This document shows positions 41,300-53,534 of a stretch of 64,000 nt of DNA, piece by piece. The stretch is from Cubamyces lactineus (Eukaryota; Basidiomycota; Agaricomycetes; Polyporales; Polyporaceae), in the NCBI GenBank assembly GCA_022376465.1, contig JACDTU010000001.1, forward strand, positions 1-64,000, written 5' to 3'. How positions within the stretch are numbered: position 1 is the first letter of the stretch; each line of letters begins with the position of its first letter. The translations under genes were made by a program, and so were the position numbers. Below the pieces are notes generated by a model, which saw nothing but the letters and a program-made list of their open reading frames with translations, made no database searches and was not told the DNA's origin.

Positions 41300-41310
41300 G
41301 CTGCAGAAGA
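41300..41310. repeat. 11-bp target-site duplication (LINE), 5' side copy
   Basis: GCTGCAGAAGA at the 5' boundary of the LINE, identical to 35369-35379. Confidence 0.85.
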
Positions 41311-41437
41311 AACAACAGAGACAGACTAGCTGCACACGGAAGGGAAGGAAAGAGGCCTTCGAGACCGGACCACAAGGGAAGGAAAGTGGAGGAGAGAAAG
41401 GAGAAACGTGGGGAAAGACTCCTCGTCCTGCACGAGT

Positions 41438-41445
41438 CTTATATA
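41438..41445 (-). promoter_or_regulatory. TATA box, now upstream of the LINE; probably the secreted-protein gene promoter
   Basis: TATATAAG on the minus strand, followed by a CT-rich tract to the LINE boundary, as in fungal core promoters. Without the LINE it would lie about 250 bases before the ATG of the secreted-protein gene. Host origin is inferred from its position outside the target duplication. Confidence 0.55.
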
Positions 41446-42092
41446 GGCCCTTGTTCCTGCGATCATCATATCCGTGAGGCTCGAGCTCGCGTCGGAAGCC
41501 TGCCAGCGCGTGCGCCGTGCACGGCGCGATAAGTGCATTCGACGCAAGATGGACGTTCACGGGCCGGGCAGTGGAAGGTTCTGACGTTCTGTTCTCGAGG
41601 CACCGTTGCGACGCCCTCCGCGGGAACAAGCAAGCCGGGGCTGGCTTGGCGCGACGAACCACACAAATTGCCTATTCGGGATGGAATGTGCACCTCCCGT
41701 CAGCGGCCAGACGATTCACCATGGCAACAACCGGCGGCTCGTGCCTCGCGCGATGCGGACAACAGCGGCTTGGGGCAATTGTGCGGTCGTCGCACCCCAT
41801 ACCTCTCAGCTGCGGCGCTCGCAGGATTGTCGGAAGATTCAGGACAATTATAATAGAGCCTTGGACAACTTATGCTCATAATGGAATGATGAGAGATTAT
41901 TGAGGGTCAGTAACGGTATGGTCAGCCCACAAGCAATGACAGACGAAGGCAGGCCTCGCCCTAGGCCGACATGTTCGGGTATAGAACTTGAAGATACGTA
42001 TATCACTATCCTCCCACTCCTCCGACCCGAAGACCGTGCGGCATATATGCATCCACCAACGTCCTAATACGTCAACGTTCTCAAGGACAAAC
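41446..42092. other. intergenic between LINE flank and ALDH-2
   Basis: No supported gene. It probably holds the upstream promoter of the secreted-protein gene and the 3' UTR of ALDH-2. Confidence 0.5.
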
Positions 42093-44671
42093 TCACGCTC
42101 CGATGAGGCCCTTCAACTGGGAGAGCGGCAGCCGCCCCGACTTCGTCAGCAACACCGAAGACGCTCCGACGAGCGCGAACACGATCCAGAATCCCCACCT
42201 CTTCGCGGCGGACGACTTCTTCCCCGGCCGCGGGGGAAGGTTCCCGAAGAGCGCTGCGGTGTACTTCTGGTAGCTCGGCTGCGAGTTGATATAACAGTGA
42301 GTAGGCCAGAGTGTGTTTTGGTTAGAGCAGGGAAGCATACCTTGAACGGCGGGTAGCGGAAGCCGAAGATGAGGGTATCGACCCTGCAAGACAAGAAGGT
42401 CAGAGAACGAGGAACGCATGAGAGGTAGAAAGAAGGCTTACCAGCTGGGGTTGTTAAGCGACGTGCGGTAGTGCGAGAACTGCTCGAAGGCGTGTTTGCC
42501 GGAGTAATAGCCAGCTGTGATGGAGGCGAGGGCGGCATCGTCAGCAAAACTTGGGGAAGCATGATATCCATGCGAGAGAGGGCTCACTTCCGCTAGGACC
42601 GATACCTCCGACGGGTAGCGCAGGGACTGTAACAAAAGCGATCAGCTGGATTGTTCGATGGGAATCGCATAGTATGTATCGGCGTACCACCCGCGTTGAT
42701 CACAGTCTCATTCACGACCGCCGCGCCGCTCTTCGTGTTCTCAAACACTGTGACAACAATTCAGCGATCTGAGCCAGAGAGGAGACTCGATGCCTTACCC
42801 TTCTGCTGGAACTTTTTGTCGTGAGAGAAGACGTAGACAGCGAGCGGGTGATCCCTGAAAATCGCAAGATGCTCAGTCTTAGAACGGATCCACCGCTGCT
42901 ACAGCACGTACCTTGCTCTGATAAACGAAATCGCCTCGTCCACGTCCTTCACAGGAATGACAGCCAGCACAGGCCCGAAGATCTCCCTACGCGCCCGCAT
43001 TAAGCCATATTAGCACCCACGCGTTTCGCACCAAAACATGAGCCACTCACTCGCTCATGAGCGGATCCTCGCCCGTGACGTCGCGCACGACGGTCGGCGC
43101 GATGTACCGCTTCGCGACGTCCGTCTGGCCGCCAAGCACTACTGTGCCTTTGGTGTTGTCGAGGAGGCGCTTGATGCGCGTGGCGTGCGCCTCAGAGACA
43201 ATCCGCGCGAAGGAGTCAGAGTTCTCTGGGCCCTCGGGGAAGAAGCTCTGGTATCTGCCCGAAGGGGTGAGTCTCTGATCGGAGTGCGTGGCAGGTGTGA
43301 GACTCACGCTTCCTTCATCGCTTCCACTAGGGTGTCCTGGAAGTGCGCGGGCACGAGGACGTACTCTGGGCACACGCAGATCTGCCACGACGCGCGCCCG
43401 TCAACATACTCGGACCCGCAGGACGTGGAAGATTAGAACGTACCTGGCCCGAGTTAGAGAAGCGACCCCAAAGGATGCGCTTCGCGGCTAACTTGACGTC
43501 CATCTTAGGGTCGACGACCACCGGGTTCTTGCCTGACAGTAGCAGGTGTCATCGTTGGATACGGAGTAAGTTCTCACATAAGAAGCTTACCTCCTAGCTA
43601 TCAAGGGGAGTCAGCGTATGATATATAAGCTCCGAAGATGAGACGGGGCGTACCTCGAGAGTTAGGGGAGTGAGGTGTTTCGCCGCTGCAGCAGCCACAA
43701 TACGCGCAACCCTGCCATTGCCTGAACAATACGCTTAGCAACAGATGTTTTCGAAGCAATATTCTCAGCGCACCTGTGTACAGGACTAAAAGGCGGTCAG
43801 TGAATGATCAGTATGTATCTTGAAAGTCACTTACTATGGTCCCACTGGAGCTCCAGAAGCTGCATAATGGGAACGTTTAGTATTTTTCGCTACAACTTCA
43901 AGGTATACACGCACCCTGGTCGTCTCGGGAACACCACCGTTGACGAAATGATATAGCTCAGGATCGAGGTATTGTGGGAGGAGCTCCGCGAGGAGCTGGC
44001 TGGTAACAGGAGTCTGCTCAGAAGGCTTCAACACTGCAGCGTTTCCCGCTGCGATCGCGCTCGTCTGTACATCCCCATCAGTTCACTCACGACAATTTCC
44101 CCTAGCCGAGAGGTAGGTAGCGCACCAGAGGACCAAAAAGGAGGAAGACTGGGAGGTTGAATGGCGCGATGATTAGCGCGACGCCCTTGGGCTGAGGGAT
44201 CTTCTTCGGACGCATGGGGAACCAGTTGAGCGAGAACTCCATGCTCTGCGGCTTGTTCCACTTCTCCACATTATCGTACGCGTGCTTGATCTGGCCGAAC
44301 GCTGGTCCAAAGTCCAGTCTAACCAAGTGAGTGAGATCTTAGTACGAGTGTACGCCATAGACGTAGAGTACTACAAGAGGGAAGGGAATGCAATGCGTAC
44401 AGGTCGGTCTCGGGGTATGGACGCCCCAGGTCGGCTTTCAGCGCGGCGCGCAGCTTATCCGCATTGTCCTTGATGAGATACGCGAGCTGGGCAATCTGTT
44501 CCTTACGGAACTCGAGAGACTTCGTCTTGCCCGACTCGAAGGCCTGACGCGCGGTCGCGTGGATCTAAGCAACAACGGTCAGCGAGTTTTTGGGGTGGCC
44601 TACGCGTACCGTGGACATAAGTAGCGTACCTTTAGGATGTCCTCGACGGGGGTATACGTCAAAGTGGACAT
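42093..44671 (-). CDS. aldehyde dehydrogenase (class 3/fatty-aldehyde type), ALDH-2
   Basis: Paralogue of ALDH-1, 519 residues. Eighteen exons in order: 44671-44630, 44564-44401, 44318-44126, 44064-43915, 43859-43835, 43785-43774, 43721-43654, 43597-43591, 43532-43444, 43381-43308, 43254-43051, 42986-42912, 42854-42799, 42747-42688, 42626-42588, 42514-42442, 42383-42341, 42278-42093. Exons 2-15 have exactly the lengths of their ALDH-1 counterparts, including 12-nt exon 6 and 7-nt exon 8. Motifs: [37 protein letters not shown] (catalytic Glu), GQICVCPEY (catalytic Cys), SEEIFGPV. The C-terminal helix ([17 protein letters not shown], about 486-502) suggests membrane anchoring. Its sequence differs from ALDH-1 and is followed by a polar tail. 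The donor after exon 9 is GTACGT, where ALDH-1 has GC. Confidence 0.94.
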
Positions 44672-46177
44672 ACTGACTATGTTGGTGGCGAGATGGCTAA
44701 CGAAGGCTAGTAGGAACGGGTATTAAGTATATGCGACTTGAACCGTGACCGCGCCAGCAAGACCTGTGAAGTCAGAACAGGTCAGTATCGCGGACGACTC
44801 ATAGCTTCGCTATAGTATTGTTGTTCGAAAACCCTATCGAAGATGTTTGTTTCGCATGGAAGCGTTGTCCTCATGGGATGATGTCTCCATCATTCGTCCG
44901 AATCGCAGGATGATGTGGCAAAAACGGGAGAAGCTGAGAAACTTGGAAGAGCGCTAGAGCGCCCGCAAAGGCACCGATCAGCAATATGCGTGAACTTTGC
45001 CAGCACCTTATTGCTGCGGGCAGAACACCGGACAAAAACAACCACTGACCTAGAGCGAGAATTAGACGGGTTCAGAAAGAGTCGGTCGCGGTCGTACGCA
45101 CGCAAGGGCTGCAGTTAAGTGGCCCAGATGTGGGAATTACTCTTACCCCCGTAAATCACATGTGGGGTGATCTGCTGCAACTTACTCCGACACCCTGCGA
45201 GCCGGATGCAATCCGAGACCGGACGACCACAAGCTACAGCCCCCAGGCTCCTTCCACATCCGCAGCAAGACTTACACGCCACGACCCTGCAGTTTTCCAG
45301 GCCTCACTGTGTTCTATCATTCTCGCCTTCAAGAGTGACGCGTTCTGCCGGCGCAACTCGGGGACAAGCGGCAGGGAACTCTCAGCTCATCGTGTTAACT
45401 CAGGTACGAGACTGGTCATGGTCGCTGTTGTACATGTGCTGAGTGCCAATGCACAGGCTTGCTAATATACATGTCACCACTCTCTCGAGTCTCGACGCAC
45501 CGGTCATGCGCGCCACTGCCGCGGCCGACGCTACACGTCTACTTTATAGCCGCTAGAACCTTACGCTCTTGACCCGAATCGAGCCACAACTCTCGTCAAG
45601 TGAGAGCGCTTCATGTCCTGCATCCGAGCTCGGGCCTTCGTCGTCCACCACCGAAGGCTCAGACCACACCGTCGCTCCGAATCGCACATTGGCCGAGGTC
45701 CCTCTTCGTGAGACCCTCATCCCTCGGCAAAATGTCCTGGACGAATTGAGGTCGCGGGCGGGTCGCAATCAGAGACAGACCGAGTAGCGGAACATTAGAT
45801 GACGAGATCACGGTGAGCCAACTCACGAAATCGAAGATCCCAAGAGGAAGAGCCATGGTTACGCACGCATTCGGGGAGTCCTATTGCACATCAGCGTTTA
45901 GCGGTTGGTTGGTGGGCCGCCCCAATGCCCACGCTGATCGCGTGGACTCGAAGAGTAAGGTGCAATTTACTCACGACAACGGCGCCGACATGGCTTTCCA
46001 CTGGTGCTGCCGATAGCAGCAGATCTGGTGGGTGAAAGTTGAGAAACTAAGGTGAGTAGCGACTATCTGGTCGCTTACAGGCTTGCTCGCGCGCTGAAGC
46101 GTAGAGTGGTCAAATGATACTCATCACAAGCATTCGTTTCACTACTCACTATAGCCCAGCTATAAAGGATAGCGAGA
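44672..46177. other. intergenic, no gene supported
   Basis: The only coding-looking piece is on the minus strand near 45553-45860 (RVKSVRF end), but no splice model gives a convincing start or a known motif. The rest shows short random frames. Confidence 0.45.
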
Positions 46178-48247
46178 TCAGCTGGGCGCCGGAATCATGC
46201 GAGTGCTCTCACGGACCTTCATGAGGTAGGTTATAGCGTTCAGAGTTGCTTGTTTGAACGCGACAGTGCTGCGCATGGCATGAGCGCCGTACATCGAACG
46301 GAGTTCGAGCCAAAGATGGGTTTCGGAACGGGCTACTCACGCATCCATATTATACTGCTTTCCATCGCCGTGAAGATCGACGCTGATCCCTTCGAAGATG
46401 AGCTGTGGTGCAGTTAAGCTCAAGGCTGCTTAGCTTGCTAAAAGACGCGTACCTTGGCAGAGTACATAGGATCCACAGGAGAAGGCTGTTCGGTCCCATC
46501 CCGTCAGGCAATTGCATACTAGGTGAGTATGGTACTTCGCAGACCACGTACCAAGAACATGGGCTGCTTCATTGCGAACTTCTCAACGCCGTTCTTGATG
46601 ATGCTGCAGCTGAAGGTGATGATGCCAGCCTGCGCAGAGATGCATCAGAGTGCCCGAGGTAGCATGTGTCCCGAGGTGAGCGTACCATCTCAATCGCACC
46701 ACAGAAGGAAATCTCTCCCTGTATGACATCGTATGACTCGGCTGTCAATGTGGAAGTGCATGAAAGTATGTTTGACATACATCGCCCTGAGAGAAGTGCA
46801 GATCGCCGACTGACAGGTTAGCGCCCTTGACATACACAGGGAAGTAACACCGCGATCCCCTGGAGACACGTATAAGCATAAGGCGCCGAAATGCACAAAC
46901 GCCACCGGAGCGTACTTGGACAGATTCTTGATCTACACAAACAGAACATTGTCAGTTACGCGTGCTGCCAGCCACAATTGTTCGGAACCTACATCGCAGT
47001 TCCCGCCATGCTCCCGCGGCGGCACAGTCCTCGCGCCCTCTCGCGCGATCTTCGTCATCACGTCCTCTGGAATATCTTGGCCGACGTACGCGCCCTTCGG
47101 CTCCGGCGGGAACGCGACGGGCGGGACCGCGTTCTGGTGCGCGGAGATGAGCGCGCCTTCGCGCGCGTTCCACGTCGCGAGCAGCTCTGCGGAGGGGGCG
47201 GTGCCGATCAGCCCCGGGTGCGACACCCCAGCGAACTTGACCCCGGGGATGTGCCGCGAGGTCGCGTAGACGCCTTTGAAATCCCAGATCGCTTTCGCGG
47301 CTCTGCTGTTGAACTCGCGAGCTGGTAATGGCGCGAGAAAGTAAGTGTCCATGTCGTAGTCAGCACTAGGATCTTACCGAAAAGACCTCCGCCGTTTTCG
47401 AGTTCGAAGATGCCCTGCTCTCGTATGAACATTCATCGCGTTATGTGCGTGTAAAAGTTGCAGACCGTGTAGCCCCATGGCATCTTATCGAATGGCCGCA
47501 CTGTGGAAGCCGTTTAGTATGAGCACCAAGGCATATCCAGCAAGTGATATACCATCCAAAATATCGACAACGAGGCAGTCCCCAGGTTCCGCGCCTTCGA
47601 CAGCGACAGGACCAGACAAATTATGAATCTTGGAGAGGTCGACGTTCTTGATGTCGTCGCTGCCTACACCTCACAAGTCAAGGCCTGTTCTCCAGAGCGT
47701 GCGCGCACCACCTGGCACTTACAGTCGTTGTTGCCGATCTGAGCTCCAGTCCAGTCTTTACATGCACGCAGCGTTTTATGACAACAGATACCAGTCAGAG
47801 AACCGAGTGAGCGGGAAGCGGGAAACGACTTGCCGACACATTGCACCGTGAATACTTCACCGGGCTTCACGCTTGCGAATGCGGGGATGTCGGGGCTGAT
47901 GCAGAATCGCGGCATTTGAGTATAGGTCCTCAGGCAGACGAGGAAGAATTACTCACTGCCACCGGTTGTGAATGCCCTGTGCGACAGGTAGTAGCGCGTA
48001 TTGGTCCATAAACTAAGAGTTGCACGAGAACGAAAGCGCTTACCTTCTGCTGGTCTGCAGGACTATGTGACGAAACGATAATAGGTGTCAGTTTCTTCGT
48101 AGAACACAGGCTACGATACACCAAGCTCGTACATGAAAGGGTCGACCTACACGATGAGTCAGTACAAATCCAATGTATATGACATCATCGCACAGTGCTC
48201 ACCTCGATAACAGTCCGATGAGGGACAGAATTCGCCTTGGTCGCCAT
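46178..48247 (-). CDS. formamidase (acetamidase/formamidase family)
   Basis: Hydrolyses formamide (or a related short amide) to formate and ammonia, for nitrogen supply. Seventeen exons in order: 48247-48203, 48146-48122, 48054-48044 (11 nt), 47976-47957, 47895-47834, 47755-47723, 47663-47553, 47500-47466, 47414-47378, 47321-46993, 46932-46916 (17 nt), 46859-46781, 46718-46686, 46629-46552, 46485-46453, 46402-46341, 46268-46178; 366 residues. Blocks in family order: IHNRWHPDIP, VQCVDWTGAQIGNND, PFDKMPWGYT, FAGVSHPGLIGTAPS, GGNCDIKNLSKGSR, YVKGANLSVGDLHFSQGDGEISFCGAIEM, FEGISVDLHGDGKQYNMDA. The intron after exon 5 has a GC donor (47833-47832, GCAAGT). A TATAAG lies about 120 bases upstream (48368-48373). 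Confidence 0.92.
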
Positions 48248-49217
48248 GATACCGCGAAAGGATCTGCAGGAGCAAATGGAGAAGGAAGGGAGAGCGGTGC
48301 AGCGAACGACGAGCCCCCGAAGGAAGGGAACACAATCAAGCAAAGCAGCCTCGTCGCATCTCTTTATCTTATACTCCCGAGGTACACAACCCTGTAAGGT
48401 TCGCGGCTCGGTGGACACACCTATCCTGAGCAAAGAGATATGATAGGAAGCGACGGACCGTCGGCGACCCCGTACGCCGTTTCATGAGGTACCCAAGACC
48501 TTGCTACGATAAGGGATAGGCAAAACACCTGCGCACTACCATCTCAACTATCGCAATGGAGGCCGCTCGCACGCCGTGCACGCAGATGACCGCGCTCGGT
48601 GCTTCTAAGGTGAACACGTGGATACTCACCGCGGGGGACGTGTCGGCATTGCCTGAGAAAATGCGAACCCCGTCAGGGAGTAAAGTGATGGAACGATGGA
48701 GATGCCACTGCTGATAGGGAGACCTGAGAGGAGAGAAAGCGTATTCAGCGATAGTTCCCTGGTCAAGAGGTAAGGACTCAGAAGTGGCCAGTGAGCGCGT
48801 TTCAGATCTCTGGTCACCAGGAAATACTTGTCCGACTGATCTCTCGGGCGCGAAACTTGAAGGATACTGCTCAATAAACGTTGTTTCGAGCGTCCATTAG
48901 GAGGTAAGAGGGAGATACACAAGAGTTCATCCACAGAGAGAGACAAGCGAGGAGAACGTGAACGAGATCGTGACAGGTCGTAACAGATATATGGTGAGGT
49001 ATCAGCGAGTAGCTTTGGCAGAACGGGCGAGAGAGAATGAGGCAGCCAAAATAAGTCAGCTTATTGCAGGACGGTGATGAGTAACAGTGCGCGAACGGGA
49101 CGAGCTGGAGCAATAGTACATGGTCGTTAGCGTATATACTTGCGTGGAAGACGAGGTCGAAGATGATAGAGCAATACTTTGGTAAAGATGAGAACGGCGA
49201 GTAAAGCCTGAGCCAGA
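48248..49217. other. intergenic, nothing recognised
   Basis: Formamidase promoter on the left (TATAAG on the minus strand at 48368-48373) and arrestin 3' flank on the right. A minus-strand open frame at 48871-49221 lacks motifs and probably belongs to the 3' UTR. Confidence 0.5.
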
Positions 49218-52200
49218 TCATGAGTTGACTTGTCCCTGGTATCGCTTGATGAGTTCTCTCAGCCGCGCCTGTCCAAACGCCAGCTCCGCCCTCGCCGAGG
49301 ACGCCTTCGTCGCCGGTGGAGATGATGGCGCAGGCGCAGGACCAGGCCCCTTCGCCTCCGGACCCTCAGAGATCGTCGGGGGTAGCTTGACGTTCAGCTT
49401 GTGACGTTCCGCCGGAGCGGGGGCAGGGCGAGCGAGCGAAGCCGTCGACGAGATCATCGGCGTCGCGAGCGAAGAGGACACAACAGCAGGCACGGACGCT
49501 GACTTGATCATCCGCGCGCGGCGTGCCGTCAGGTCCGCAACAGACGGCGGGGTGGCCTCAGTACCTGAAGGCGAGATCGTGGGTGAGGACGTTGCGGTCT
49601 TGGCTGTAGTCCTGAGCATTTTCGGTCGCCCGTCGCTCGGAGGCGGAGACTTCGACGGTTCGGACTTCGACTCGCTGTGGCTCGCGCCGTCGGCACCGAG
49701 GCGCGTCTTCGCCTTCCACTGCTCCGCCAACTTGGCCGGTTTAGGTGGAGGCTTCACAGGCGCAGCGGCAGGCTTGTGTGCTTCTTGAGCAGGGGTTTGC
49801 GCGGTGGCCGATGCCCAAAGTGCTGCGACAGAAGTAACGATCCCGCCTCGCCCTCCGCGGGCAGAGCGCACGTCGTACTTCACCTCTGGGTCAGAGTTTC
49901 GGGGCGGGTACACAGCTAGGCGAGGAGAAGCCTTTGGTAGCAGATATGCGTCCCACGGGGCGGCGGTACGCTGCTGGCCACCTGCATTCGTACCGTTTGC
50001 GTGTGCGTGTGCGCGGATCGTGGGCGGTACAGCTCGCACAGTGCCTATGGCCACGAAACCCGAAGAACGCGGGTTGGGTGCAGCCTGCGTCTCGTCTTTC
50101 TTAGGCTGTTCTGAAGCTGGAGCGGCATCCGACTTTGTCTCAGCCTTGGCGACGGGAGCATTATCCGCTGCTGGAACGTCTTCACCAGGCAAACCTCGCG
50201 GGCTGCGTGCAGGCGACCTGGCAGGGCTTCGCGCTGGGGAGCGTCCAAGAGATCTCGCCGGGGACACAGCAGGCGATCGCGCGGGCGAGACCATAGGAGA
50301 ACGAGCGGGGGATCTTGCCGTCGGACGCAAAGGCGAGGACACAGGCGGTGGCGACGCCGGAGGAGGCGGCGTCTCAGGCGGAGGCGTACCGGACGGTGGA
50401 GGTACCGCAGGGTCGATGCTGCCCAACCAAGCAGCGATGCGCCCTTGCGCCGCCTTTCGCAGGTGATGGAGCTCCTTGTCTTTCTCTTTCTCTTTCTCCT
50501 TACCGTCCGCCCCACCGTCCAAGTTCGCGCTACGCTTGCTGCTATACTTCTCTCCGCGCTCACGCTTCGGCCCGCCCGATCCTCCCTTCTTCGTGTCCTT
50601 GCTCTCCCTCTCCCGCCCCCTGGTCGCCTCCTTGCTGTCCCGCACACGCATCGTCTCCCTACTATCCCTAGCCTGCGTGCTTGATGGGCCTCTGGGTTCC
50701 TCGGCAGCAGCGCCCTCGCGGTCGCTGCCGCCACGCGCGCTCACATTCCCGCGACGCAGCGTCTTCTCGTCCGCGTCTGCATATGGGTCGACATCCAACC
50801 CAGGGAGTGTCAAGCTCGAGATCGCCGAATCGTTCGGCGGGTCGACGTCTGCCGGACGCGGAATGGCAATCGGGAGCACGGTGCGCACGTCGGGCGGGCG
50901 CTCCTTCTCAGGCTTGCGCGTGCCGACCTCAGCGAGGAGCTTCGCCTCGAGCGCGTCGAGGCCCGACGGGGACGCCGCGTTGTTCCCGATGCGCAGTCCG
51001 CGCGGGACTTTGAGCGAAGTCACAGCGGCGAGCGTGGGCGTAGGAGGCGTCTCGTCCACCCCGGCGGAGACGAGGTCGGGCGGGAAGAGCGCGTCTGCGC
51101 GGGCGCGCGGAGAACGGGCGGGCGTGGGCGCCTTGTCGGTGGGTACAGGCGGCTTCGGGAGAGTTTTGTCCCTGGTCTCGGCGCTGCGTTCGCTCAGGGC
51201 AGGGCCTGCGACGAGCCCAGGCTCCAAAGCGGGATCGAGTTCCTCCTGGGCTGCGATGCGTTCGAGGTTCTCGACTTGGGTGACTTGGTCGAATGGGTCG
51301 TTGGTGAAGGAACGCTTCGGGGAGAGCATCGGGCGTGGGGACACCACTTCTCCACCGGTGACCAGCGGCGAGAGCGAGAGCGTTGTGGCCGGTGCCCGAC
51401 GCGTATCCGGTGAGGATCCAGGACTCAGGCTGACGTTTTGTACAACGTCGTGAGTTGGAGGGATAGCGGCGAGCGTAGTGACAGGTAACGGAGGTGCTGC
51501 CGGCTCGGGAAGATGGTAGCGGTGCGCAGGCGGAGACACCGAGCGATGCCTCGAGGACAAGCGGAGGTGGTGCGAGATACGCGACGCACGCTCGCCTTTG
51601 CCCTCTTCGCGCACGCCCACCTGGGTCCCACCTGTTGGCATCGGGAGGAGAGGCGGTGGAGGTACGACGGGCGGTAGACCGGATGGAAGGTTGTAAAGAG
51701 GTTGGGACGGCGTGGGTTCCGCGCTGGACGGTCGAGGAGGAGGTACTGCGTACGGGACGATCGATACTGGTGGTGAAGCCATATGTCCGTAGTAGGGTGT
51801 GGGCGCGTAGGCATTATAGGGTATCGGGCTGAGTGATGGAGGTGGGAGCCACACCTGGCCTTGGTCGACATAGGGACCGATCGGCGGCGACATAGGAGGG
51901 ACTGGGTATGCGTATGGGCTAGTTGGACGGTCGAGATAAGGTCCGGGAGATGTTGGTGGTTGATACAACATGACGGATGTAGGATCGTACATGGGCGCAC
52001 CAGGCGGCGCCACTGGCATAGCGTACATATCGTATTGCGGAAATTCGGGGGCGACAGAAGGATGTAGGATGACAACGGGGAGGTCCAGGTGAATGTCCTT
52101 GCTGCTCGGGTGGCGTGTCAGAAGAACGCAATCTATCGAGGTAGACGGTTTCTTACCTCCCGATCCCCATGGACAGCTTCACACTGACCATACAACGTAC

Positions 52201-53534
52201 CTCGAATAGACACTCGGTAGACTTGCCTTCGTCACCAATTCTTCGGCCACCCTTCACGCCTCTAGCGTTCTTGGGTACGTCGACGACCAGGTTGGCCACA
52301 CCCTCCGACCCAGGGGTGATAATATATTCTGGGCCACGGAACGAGACCGAGGTCACAGTGTCCGAGAGCTGCAACGGCTGCTTCTGTGTGGGAGGTATAT
52401 TGGGCAAGTATAGCTCGCGCGTCAAGGTAACCGAAAGCCCAGAATTCTAGATGAAGTTTAGAGTTACAACATCGACACCGCTAGACAAACGCGCTGACCT
52501 TCTTGGTGGAGTGGTTCTTCACCATGAGTTCGATGCAGGCTGGCTCCCCGGCCACCATGAAGCCACCGAGAACTCTTCCTTGCATCCATATCTTCCCGTT
52601 CTCACCGACGATCACTCCCTCGGACTCGGATTGCCTGATATCTTCCCAAAATCGCTCGACCACATCTACCGGCTTCTTGTCCGTAACAAGCTTCTTCTCA
52701 CCCTTCCATGCCACTCCCACGCTCGCGCGCACCTCGTATCGGAGGCGAGCAAGACCTGAGCCAAAATCGATGGAAGACGGCGAGGTCGTCGGGAGTGGGA
52801 ACTGGAAAAGGAAGGTAGTAATGCCTCTGCGTGCATGGTAGTAATTTGCGGGGAGTGGAGGATCTCCAGGTGATGGGAACGGGTGGACGGAGTTTGATGG
52901 AGGCAATCCTGGCCCCTGGAACAGTCGCCTAGAGTGTAGGAATGTGGATGTGGCGGAGTGATCTCTCGACGTTAGTTCTGTCGGAAACATCGCGTTAGCT
53001 TGACGGTATCCAATACGCGCATTTGCCTGGTTCAGTGGAAAGCATCCGACAGATGAGAGGTGCCATACGACTGGAGCTCATGCCGGCCACCATCCGCAAT
53101 GTGAATCTTTCGAGTTACAAGATTGGAAGACAGTTGTACACAGCGAACATGATTGAAATGCCCATGTTCCGACCTTACAGGTTACTTAACGGACAGTGCA
53201 GCCCCCTGGCGGCTCGGTACCTTTCCTACTGACTGAGATTCCACGGCGATAGTTCCAAGGCACGTCCCGTCACTTCGTACAATCGACATACGGCGTCCAA
53301 TCCCACACGGACATGTAGACGTGACTGTAGCGGGCATTGCGTACCTTCAATCGCATAAAGCTCGACCATAATGACGCCGATGCCAAGGCCCTTTTCAGCC
53401 TTGCACTCGAGCTCCATCTTGCCCGTCACGCTGCCCCCAGCGGCAAACTGGGTATCGGCAAACTTGAGCGACACCCTCACCTTGGAGTGGTAAGGTGAGG
53501 CATTCATCGGCTCTGGCCTTGTCTGTTGCGCCAT
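49218..53534 (-). CDS. alpha-arrestin-like protein with a ~900-residue disordered tail
   Basis: Arrestin-fold adaptor that in yeast recruits a HECT ubiquitin ligase to plasma-membrane transporters. Four exons in order: 53534-53345, 52977-52499, 52446-52157, 52101-49218, 1280 residues. The arrestin N half begins SKVRVSLKFADTQFAAGGSVTGKMELE and continues through LARLRYEVRASVGVAWKG. The C half runs from SGLSVTLTREL through ECLFEVRCMVSVKLSMGIG and DLPVVILHP (ends near residue 335). The remainder is Pro/Ser/Ala-rich, with Tyr-Pro clusters first, then acidic, basic (Lys/Arg/Glu) and SPAR-type repeat segments. I did not find an unambiguous PPxY ligase-binding motif. The first intron (367 nt) is long for this genome. 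Frame continuity and arrestin blocks across all junctions support the model. Confidence 0.85.

Noticed and set aside
45553..45860. Possible small minus-strand gene (end RVKSVRF)
   Set aside because: No splice combination gave a start codon, a consistent frame and a recognisable motif together.
50045..51453. Long frames overlapping the arrestin tail on both strands
   Set aside because: Shadows of a GC-rich, low-complexity coding exon; only the arrestin frame links to a domain.
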